A DNA stretch of 5,008 nt, taken from assembly GCA_029941825.1 (NCBI GenBank), contig JAPYTM010000071.1, positions 1 to 5,008 on the forward strand, given 5' to 3'. The notes under the pieces are model-generated. The model had not been told where the DNA came from. It was given only the letters and a program-made list of their open reading frames with translations, and did not search any database. The first letter of the stretch is position 1, and each line of letters begins with the position of its first letter. Origin of the DNA: Candidatus Nitrosopumilus sp. Its GTDB lineage: Archaea; Thermoproteota; Nitrososphaeria; Nitrososphaerales; Nitrosopumilaceae. Position numbers and translations under genes: made by a program. Of the stretch, positions 1 to 3,968 are shown one piece after another.

Positions 1-2
1 TT

Positions 3-230
3 AATGATGAAATGGTAGGAAAAGGCAAGCTAGATCCATTCACATTACAATCATTAGATAGTAGTTATGTTAATGGAATTTTTTACACAGAATCAAATAC
101 TGATGAAGAGTCAAAAACTGTGAAAATTACTGGGATAACAAAATATGATCTAATCATTACATCTATTGATATTCCATTTGTTTATTATCCAACGGAAGAA
201 CAAGCAAGCGAATTTATACATCAAAATTAA
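3..230 (+). CDS. C-terminal fragment of an unrecognised protein
   Basis: The reading frame is open to the left edge of the window: the codons before the first in-frame ATG (12-14) read Asn-Asp-Glu. The visible 76 residues are therefore most likely the tail of a longer protein and not a complete small gene. The tail alternates hydrophobic and polar residues in a beta-strand-like way (NGIFYTES, KTVKITGI, DLIITSIDIPFVYY) and ends in a short acidic, helix-prone piece (EEQASEFIHQN). No transmembrane helix, cysteine cluster or catalytic motif is visible. The stop is followed at once by eight T residues, and the next gene begins 11 bases later. I do not recognise the family. A complete 72-residue protein starting at 12 is possible, but no promoter can be seen for it because the window begins there. 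Confidence 0.65.
   Translation, partial: NDEMVGKGKLDPFTLQSLDSSYVNGIFYTESNTDEESKTVKITGITKYDLIITSIDIPFVYYPTEEQASEFIHQN
213..218 (+). promoter_or_regulatory. Archaeal TATA box (box A) for the PfkB-family kinase
   Basis: TTTATA matches the archaeal box A core. Its centre lies about 26.5 bases before the ATG at 242, the spacing expected if transcription starts at the first base of the start codon (leaderless mRNA). The box sits inside the last codons of the upstream gene. There is no Shine-Dalgarno-like sequence before the ATG. Confidence 0.6.
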
Positions 231-238
231 TTTTTTTT
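231..238 (+). terminator. T8 tract, probable terminator of the upstream gene
   Basis: Eight consecutive T residues directly follow the stop codon at 228-230. Archaeal RNA polymerase terminates at U-rich tracts without needing a hairpin. The same tract lies between the TATA box and the start of the next gene, so it would also be an easily melted part of that promoter. Confidence 0.45.
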
Positions 239-241
239 CAA

Positions 242-1135
242 ATGCTTACTGTTTTTGGCTCTACAGCATTAGATACAATTAGAACTCCAAAAAAAACTTT
301 AAAAAATGTTTTAGGTGGTGCAGCAACTTTTGCAGCAATCTCTGCCAGTAATTTTGTAAATACAGGATTAATTGCAGTTGTTGGTAAAGATTTTCCAAAA
401 CAACATCACAAAGTTTTATCTAAGCATCTTGATTTACAAGGATTAACTATCAAAGAAGGTAAAACATTTCGTTATGATGGAAAATATGATAATACATTAA
501 GTACTAGATTAACTTTAAAAACTGAATTAAATGTACTTGCTGATTTCAAACCTACTGTTCCTGATGATTATAGAAAATCTCAATTTGTATATCTTGCAAA
601 TAATGATCCAGAACAAAATACAGCATTAATCAAAGAATTTGATAAAGTGAAATTTTCAATGTGTGACACAATTGATTTTTGGATATCTACTAAGAGAGAA
701 TCAGTGATTAAGATGATAAAAGCTGTAGATGCAGTCGTAATAAATGATGAAGAAGCTAAACTACTAACAAAAGAATTCAATTTGATAAAGTGTGCAAAAA
801 AGATAATGCGATGGGGAGCAAAATATGTAATTATCAAAAAAGGGGAACATGGCTCCCTAATGTTTTATGATGATGTAATTTTTCCAACAGCAGGTTTTTC
901 GTTAGAAGATGTAGTAGATCCTACAGGGGCAGGTGATTCTTTTGCAGGAGCAATGATAGGATACCTTGCAAGTAAAAAATCAACCAGTCTATCTGAAATT
1001 AAAAAAGCAGTAGTTTATGGAAATGTTTTAGGATCATTTGCAGTTGAAAGATATGGTTTAGATGGATTACTGAAGATCAAAAATGGAGATATCGGTAAAA
1101 GAGTTAAGATGTATGAAAAAATGATCCGATTCTAA
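242..1135 (+). CDS. PfkB/ribokinase-family carbohydrate or nucleoside kinase
   Basis: This 297-residue protein has the normal length and motif order of the PfkB family, cytosolic kinases that move the ATP gamma-phosphate to a hydroxyl of a sugar, nucleoside or related small molecule. Seen in the sequence: an N-terminal strand (TVFGSTALD), the diglycine substrate-binding motif GGAATFAA at residues 25-32, an N-x-x-E magnesium/phosphate motif at N168-E171 (NDEE), and the C-terminal signature DPTGAGDSFAG beginning at D226. Within that signature GAG forms the anion hole and D232 is the predicted catalytic base. The ATG at 242 is supported by a correctly spaced TATA box. The substrate cannot be read from sequence: ribose, fructose-6-phosphate, adenosine or inositol-type substrates are all used in this family, and the neighbours give no clue. 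A nucleotide pyrophosphohydrolase follows 39 bases downstream on the same strand, which faintly favours a nucleoside-type role; this is inference only. Confidence 0.93.
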   Translation: MLTVFGSTALDTIRTPKKTLKNVLGGAATFAAISASNFVNTGLIAVVGKDFPKQHHKVLSKHLDLQGLTIKEGKTFRYDGKYDNTLSTRLTLKTELNVLADFKPTVPDDYRKSQFVYLANNDPEQNTALIKEFDKVKFSMCDTIDFWISTKRESVIKMIKAVDAVVINDEEAKLLTKEFNLIKCAKKIMRWGAKYVIIKKGEHGSLMFYDDVIFPTAGFSLEDVVDPTGAGDSFAGAMIGYLASKKSTSLSEIKKAVVYGNVLGSFAVERYGLDGLLKIKNGDIGKRVKMYEKMIRF

Positions 1136-1142
1136 AAAGACT

Positions 1143-1171
1143 TAAGTTCAATAATTTTTCAAATTAACTTA
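1143..1171. repeat. Imperfect inverted repeat between kinase and dUTPase-like genes
   Basis: TAAGTT (1143-1148) and AACTTA (1166-1171) are reverse complements. The pairing continues inward as AAT (1150-1152) with ATT (1163-1165) if C1149 is bulged out, giving nine base pairs. A T5 run lies in the loop. The element covers the position where the promoter of the next gene should be. It could be an operator, a weak hairpin after the kinase gene, or chance in AT-rich DNA. Confidence 0.35.
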
Positions 1172-1174
1172 TCA

Positions 1175-1528
1175 TTGTCACAAGAAATTTCTAAAAAAAT
1201 AGATCAATTAGATATAATATTCAAACTTCAAAAAGGTCTCTCAGAAATGATGAATCTTGATAGATATCCAAAAGACTCTGAAGGAAGAGTATCTGCATTA
1301 TCTACTGCAATTATGCATGAAGCAATAGAACTACAAAGAACTACAAATTGGAAATGGTGGAAGACACCGACCAAATTTGATGTAGCAGAAGCAAGAGAAG
1401 AATTAATTGATATTTGGCATTTTGTTGTTCAGGCTTCACTTGAACTAAATCTTACACCAGAGGATATTGTAAAAGAATACAAAAAGAAAAATAAAATTAA
1501 TCGAGAAAGACAAGAAAATGGATATTAA
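1175..1528 (+). CDS. All-alpha NTP pyrophosphohydrolase, dimeric dUTPase-like (MazG superfamily)
   Basis: The 117-residue product resembles the dimeric, all-alpha dUTPase family, which hydrolyses dUTP (some members dCTP or other NTPs) to the monophosphate and pyrophosphate and so keeps uracil out of DNA. Visible metal-binding pattern: E49-x-x-E52 in HEAIEL, then E76-x-x-D79 in EELIDIWHF. Between them is the aromatic/basic stretch WKWWK (59-63), like the FKYWK of dimeric dUTPases. The tail KNKINRERQENGY matches the K..N..RQ..GY ending of that family. There is no in-frame ATG before codon 25, and starting there would remove the first helix, so TTG at 1175 is preferred. The frame is open back to the kinase stop, so another non-ATG start is conceivable. 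No Shine-Dalgarno is seen; a poor TATA-like TTCAATAA (1147-1154) is at leaderless spacing. The gene may instead be read through from the kinase. A generic MazG-type housecleaning role is the alternative. Confidence 0.85.
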   Translation: MSQEISKKIDQLDIIFKLQKGLSEMMNLDRYPKDSEGRVSALSTAIMHEAIELQRTTNWKWWKTPTKFDVAEAREELIDIWHFVVQASLELNLTPEDIVKEYKKKNKINRERQENGY

Positions 1529-1545
1529 AAATTCTAATATAATTT

Positions 1546-1571
1546 TCAATTAATTTATGAAATTGAGTTTT
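1546..1571 (+). terminator. Weak inverted repeat with T tract after the dUTPase-like gene
   Basis: TCAATT (1546-1551) and AATTGA (1561-1566) can form a six-base-pair stem and are followed by T4 at 1568-1571. Several T-rich patches precede it. Position just after a stop codon, facing a convergent gene, suits a terminator, but the signal is weak in DNA this AT-rich. Confidence 0.3.
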
Positions 1572-1584
1572 GATAAGATTACTC

Positions 1585-1600
1585 AAAAATAAATAAAATT
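1585..1600 (-). terminator. U-rich terminator of the aminotransferase gene
   Basis: Read on the minus strand this stretch is AATTTTATTTATTTTT, lying 37 bases after the stop codon of the aminotransferase. U-rich runs of this kind end transcription in archaea. A small CCTCTTAAGG hairpin-like element (minus strand, 1610-1601) directly precedes it. Confidence 0.4.
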
Positions 1601-1636
1601 CCTTAAGAGGTTATTTGATTACCGTGCCTAATACAT

Positions 1637-2719
1637 TCACAAAATATCACGAATAGTTTTAGCAATAAATTCAATATTTTTTTGAGTTACTTTTGGATGA
1701 ATAGGTAAAGAGATTACATGTGAGGCTGACCAATCAGTAATTGGGAGTTTAGTTTTTGATTGGTAAAATGGAGTTTTATGAACAGGAATAGAATAGTAAG
1801 ATGCAGCACCGATTCCTTTTTCATTTAATTTTTTCAAAAACTTGTTACGTTTGTCAGTTGCAATTGTATAAAGATACCAATTAACATTCTCATCTTTTCG
1901 TTGAGAAGGAATTACTATATTAAGATTAGAAATTAATTTTGATAAAAGTTCCGCATTTCTTTTTCTAGATTTTAGAAAATTTGGGAGTTTTTTCATTTGT
2001 ATAGTTGCAATTGCGGCATTAATTTCAGGCAATCTTAAATTTAGACCAAATATTTTTGTGTCATAACCATTAACCATTCCATGATTTCTAATCATCAATA
2101 ATTTGTCTCTAAATTTTTTGTTGTTTGTAACAATAAAACCACCTTCTCCAGAAGTCATCACTTTTGCAGGATACATACTAAAACATCCCATTTCAAAGAA
2201 AGTTCCAGTATGTTTTCTTTTGTAAGTTGAACCTAAAGATTGTGCAGAGTCTTCAATTATTGGAAGATTGTATTTTTTAGAAATTTCAGTAAGTCTTTCA
2301 ATATTAGCTACATTTCCATAAAGATGTACAGGTATAATTGCACGAGTTTTTTTTGTAATCTTTTTTTCTAGATCATCAGGATCAATAGTATAATTTTCTT
2401 TTAGTATGTCAACAAAGATAGGTTTTGCACCAGTTGAAATAACTGCATTTGCAGTAGCAACAAAAGTAAATGATGGAACTAAAACTTCATCACCATATTT
2501 AATATCTAATGCATAAAGAGCAGCTTGTAAAGCAGCAGTACCAGAATTAACTGCAATTACATATTTTGATTTTACAAAAGAGGCGGTTAACTTTTCAAAA
2601 TCTTGAACATGCTTACCTCCTTGATTTGCAGATGAGGTTAAAGCACCATTTCTAAGAATAGAAGTTACTGCAGAAATCTCTTCTTTACCTACTATAGGAA
2701 TGTTAATTGCAATTTTCAA
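1637..2719 (-). CDS. DegT/DnrJ/EryC1/StrS-family PLP-dependent aminotransferase
   Basis: This is a fold-type I aminotransferase of the sugar-nucleotide family, which transfers an amino group (usually from glutamate) to a keto-sugar bound to a nucleotide, in the cytosol, for surface glycans or glycoproteins. Numbered from the TTG at 2719 (360 residues, typical length): N-terminal NIPIVGKEE; phosphate-binding NSGTAAL (58-64); EDSAQSLGS with D157 expected to contact the pyridine nitrogen; and YPAKVMTSGEGG with K186 as the Schiff-base lysine. RNHGM and SLPIHP near the C-terminal half are also family-like. The open frame runs five codons further, to TTG at 2734, but the TATA box at 2744-2749 lies only about 12 bases from that codon and 27.5 bases from 2719, so 2719 is preferred. 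No ATG is available near the N-terminus. The exact sugar is unknown, and no glycosyltransferase or nucleotide-sugar gene is adjacent, so it stands alone in this window. Perosamine- or bacillosamine-type synthesis is possible. Confidence 0.92.
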   Translation of the reverse strand: MKIAINIPIVGKEEISAVTSILRNGALTSSANQGGKHVQDFEKLTASFVKSKYVIAVNSGTAALQAALYALDIKYGDEVLVPSFTFVATANAVISTGAKPIFVDILKENYTIDPDDLEKKITKKTRAIIPVHLYGNVANIERLTEISKKYNLPIIEDSAQSLGSTYKRKHTGTFFEMGCFSMYPAKVMTSGEGGFIVTNNKKFRDKLLMIRNHGMVNGYDTKIFGLNLRLPEINAAIATIQMKKLPNFLKSRKRNAELLSKLISNLNIVIPSQRKDENVNWYLYTIATDKRNKFLKKLNEKGIGAASYYSIPVHKTPFYQSKTKLPITDWSASHVISLPIHPKVTQKNIEFIAKTIRDIL

Positions 2720-2743
2720 TAGTAATTCTTTCAATAACTAGTC

Positions 2744-2749
2744 TATAAA
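2744..2749 (-). promoter_or_regulatory. TATA box of the aminotransferase gene
   Basis: TTTATA on the minus strand, centred 27.5 bases before the TTG at 2719 and preceded by purine-rich ACGAGA where a BRE would sit. It forms half of a divergent promoter pair and decides between the two possible TTG starts. Confidence 0.6.
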
Positions 2750-2760
2750 TCTCGTTGAGA
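2750..2760. repeat. Short inverted repeat between two divergent TATA boxes
   Basis: TCTC-GTT-GAGA is an 11-base dyad. It directly abuts the minus-strand TATA box, covering its BRE position, and lies 11 bases from the plus-strand TATA box. Placement suits an operator or TFB contact site, though four-base arms could be chance. Confidence 0.3.
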
Positions 2761-2770
2761 AAACATGAAT

Positions 2771-2778
2771 TTTTATAT
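2771..2778 (+). promoter_or_regulatory. TATA box of the membrane protein gene
   Basis: TTTTATAT contains the TTTATA core at 2772-2777, centred 27.5 bases before the ATG at 2802. This spacing implies a leaderless transcript beginning at that ATG and argues against the in-frame TTG at 2787, which is only about 12 bases away. Confidence 0.6.
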
Positions 2779-2801
2779 TTCAAAATTTGGCAAACGGCAT
2801 C

Positions 2802-3371
2802 ATGAAACCATGCTATCTTGAAAAGAAAGATCCAAGTTACAAGGTTTATCTTTACATTTTCTATGTTTGTGGATTTATCATGGTATCATCCCTAGTATTT
2901 GGTGTGTATGTTACAACAATAGAATGGATTGAAAACGGTACTTACGTTATGGGTGAAGCTATTAACAATACAACTATTCCTTTTGAAAATTTTGCAAGAG
3001 TTACAACTTGGATATTTTTTTCTACAATAATTGGATGGTATTGCGTTACTAGAATTGGTTGGAAAAGAACAGCTGGAAATAAAATTATTGGTGCAAAGAT
3101 GTCATTACTTCAATTAATGCTGTTGGGGTTTTCAATTATTGCACTTTATGAAGTGTTATACAATTTTACAGTGTTAAATGCACAAATTACAGCAGGCATA
3201 ATCAATGGACACGTTCCAGATATTGATAGATTATCAGTTGCTTATCCTGATCCAGATAGACCATGGAATTTAATTTTTGCAACCAAAATATTTCTTGCAG
3301 GTTTTATAATTAGCACTCATGGATTTTATCTAAGCATAAAACCAAGAAAAAGCTTGGATGAATTAAAATAA
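2802..3371 (+). CDS. Four-helix integral membrane protein, function unknown
   Basis: I do not recognise this 189-residue protein. Four hydrophobic segments are clear: about 15-40, 66-87, 101-124 and 156-178. The N-terminus (KKDPSYK), the loop between helices 2 and 3 (RIGWKRTAGNK) and the C-terminal tail (KPRKSLDELK) are basic, so the positive-inside rule places both ends in the cytoplasm. The two other loops then face outward. They carry N-glycosylation sequons at N45 (NGT), N55/N56 (NNTT) and N121 (NFT), plus an acidic, proline-rich stretch (YPDPDRPW, 148-155) just before helix 4. H173 lies within helix 4. No signal peptide, haem or metal motif or transporter signature is visible, and it does not look like the AmoA, AmoB or AmoC subunits. 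The ATG at 2802 is chosen over TTG at 2787 from promoter spacing. It is divergent from the aminotransferase and has its own promoter. Confidence 0.85.
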   Translation: MKPCYLEKKDPSYKVYLYIFYVCGFIMVSSLVFGVYVTTIEWIENGTYVMGEAINNTTIPFENFARVTTWIFFSTIIGWYCVTRIGWKRTAGNKIIGAKMSLLQLMLLGFSIIALYEVLYNFTVLNAQITAGIINGHVPDIDRLSVAYPDPDRPWNLIFATKIFLAGFIISTHGFYLSIKPRKSLDELK

Positions 3372-3421
3372 TTGTTAATTTATCAAAAATATCTTTGAGA
3401 ATTTCATTTTAATGATGGTTT

Positions 3422-3427
3422 TTTATA
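3422..3427 (+). promoter_or_regulatory. TATA box of the zinc-finger gene
   Basis: TTTATA within TTTTTTATAAAA (3419-3430) is the best box A in this intergenic space. Its centre is 39.5 bases before the ATG at 3464, so a start site near 3451 and a short leader of about 12 bases are expected, unlike the leaderless genes nearby. No Shine-Dalgarno is present in that leader. The T6 run at 3419-3424 may also help end transcription of the membrane protein gene. Confidence 0.45.
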
Positions 3428-3463
3428 AAAACTATTTTTCATAGTATGTAGAAATGTATCAAT

Positions 3464-3652
3464 ATGGGATTTTTTGGAAAAAATACGAATGAATTAAAAT
3501 GCAAAAAATGTGGAACAGTTCTTCCAGATTCTGATAGATTAAAGAAACATCAAGAAAAAGCACACAATAAGAAAAAAGAGAAATGTAGGGTATGTGGAAC
3601 TGAATTTTACACATCTGATGATTTGAGAAAACACAAAAAAGATTGTAAATGA
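3464..3652 (+). CDS. Small two-finger C2H2-type zinc-finger protein
   Basis: This 62-residue basic protein is almost entirely two zinc fingers. Finger 1 is C13-x2-C16-x12-H29-x4-H34 and finger 2 is C41-x2-C44-x12-H57-x3-C61, so the first is classical C2H2 and the second C2HC. Each has the usual hydrophobic leucine three residues before the first histidine (L26, L54). A lysine-rich linker (NKKKEK) joins them. Such proteins are expected to bind nucleic acid or a protein partner. With only two fingers, sequence-specific DNA binding by a monomer would be weak, so RNA or protein binding or dimerisation is possible. The nine-residue N-terminus (MGFFGKNTN) has no further domain. The ATG is the only sensible start. 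Its stop lies just 12 bases from the stop of the convergent gene. Target and role are unknown. Confidence 0.85.
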   Translation: MGFFGKNTNELKCKKCGTVLPDSDRLKKHQEKAHNKKKEKCRVCGTEFYTSDDLRKHKKDCK

Positions 3653-3659
3653 ATATTCA
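3650..3659. repeat. 10-base perfect palindrome over the zinc-finger gene stop codon
   Basis: TGAATATTCA is a perfect palindrome that contains the TGA stop (3650-3652) and fills most of the gap between two convergent genes. It is too short and has no loop for a stable hairpin, and may be coincidental. Confidence 0.4.
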
Positions 3660-3664
3660 AAAAA
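3659..3664 (-). terminator. T6 tract directly after the minus-strand small gene
   Basis: On the minus strand six T residues follow the TAA stop (3667-3665) without a gap, and a second T6 lies at 3640-3635 inside the zinc-finger gene. Either could end the minus-strand transcript, the second giving an overlap with the zinc-finger mRNA. Confidence 0.4.
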
Positions 3665-3874
3665 TTATTCAGACAAAGCAGATTCGTATTTAGATTGTCT
3701 TTTGAGCGCTTTTTCAATTGCTTCCAAGTTTTTAATTTCATTTTTTGAATTCATAGAAAGGGTTTTGATCATTTCAGGCCCTAGTTGGACAGATTGTTCA
3801 GGTAACAGATCCATGAATTTTTGTAATCCTTTCTTATAATTTTCAATTAATTCTAATCCTTCTTCAAGTGTCAT
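3665..3874 (-). CDS. Small helical protein, function unknown
   Basis: This 69-residue protein starts with ATG and is rich in Glu, Lys and Leu. Its first part (about 2-25) and its last part (about 38-66) read as amphipathic helices separated by a loop (PEQSVQLGP, about 25-33), so a helical hairpin or a dimerising coiled coil is likely. There are no cysteines, histidines or catalytic motif and no membrane segment, so a soluble cytosolic protein is expected. Support for it being real: a clean ATG, a TATA-like TTTGAATA 25.5 bases upstream, a T6 tract right after the stop, and tight packing against the convergent zinc-finger gene. The strand opposite has no competing long frame. I do not recognise the family, and no function is proposed. 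Confidence 0.7.
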   Translation of the reverse strand: MTLEEGLELIENYKKGLQKFMDLLPEQSVQLGPEMIKTLSMNSKNEIKNLEAIEKALKRQSKYESALSE

Positions 3875-3895
3875 GTGTATTGTAATTATTTCTAC

Positions 3896-3903
3896 TATTC
3901 AAA
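3896..3903 (-). promoter_or_regulatory. TATA-like box for the small helical protein
   Basis: TTTGAATA on the minus strand differs at one position from the TTTAAATA form of box A and is centred 25.5 bases before the ATG at 3874, consistent with a leaderless mRNA. A neighbouring TTTAGAAT (3912-3905) is a poorer alternative that would leave a leader of about eight bases. Confidence 0.4.
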
Positions 3904-3933
3904 GATTCTAAATCTAGCTAAAAGTTTTGAATA
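3896..3933. repeat. 8-base inverted repeat in a divergent promoter region
   Basis: TATTCAAA (3896-3903) and TTTGAATA (3926-3933) are perfect reverse complements 22 bases apart. The left arm coincides with the TATA-like box of the minus-strand gene, and the right arm ends two bases before the TATA box of the tyrosyl-tRNA synthetase gene. It could be an operator shared by both promoters, two mirrored promoter elements, or chance in AT-rich DNA. Confidence 0.4.
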
Positions 3934-3935
3934 AC

Positions 3936-3941
3936 TTTATA
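3936..3941 (+). promoter_or_regulatory. TATA box of the tyrosyl-tRNA synthetase gene
   Basis: TTTATA centred 30.5 bases before the TTG at 3969. This is slightly longer than for the leaderless genes in the window and suggests a leader of about four bases or none. Confidence 0.5.
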
Positions 3942-3968
3942 GGTTTAGATCTCAAAAGTTGTTTTGAT

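Noticed and set aside
12..230. A complete 72-residue gene starting at ATG 12
   Set aside because: The frame continues open to the window edge, so a truncated longer protein is the simpler reading.
580..837. 85-codon open frame on the minus strand inside the PfkB-family kinase gene
   Set aside because: It lies wholly antisense to a gene with clear family motifs, has no promoter of its own that I could see, and its hydrophobic, serine- and isoleucine-rich translation is what an antisense reading of AT-rich coding DNA gives.
1529..1636. Possible small RNA or tRNA in the 108-base convergent spacer
   Set aside because: No cloverleaf, T-loop motif or GC-rich structured segment is present; the DNA is AT-rich with terminator-like T runs on both strands.
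2787..2801. TTG at 2787 as the start of the membrane protein
   Set aside because: It is only about 12 bases from the TATA box centre, too close to be within the transcript, whereas the ATG at 2802 is at the expected distance.
2802..3371. Membrane protein as an ammonia monooxygenase subunit
   Set aside because: The hydrophobic pattern and length could tempt this, but the sequence does not resemble AmoA, AmoB or AmoC as I know them, and no other amo gene is in the window.
3454..3463. ATG at 3454 as the start of the zinc-finger gene
   Set aside because: It is close to the expected transcription start, but it is out of frame with the finger-encoding sequence.
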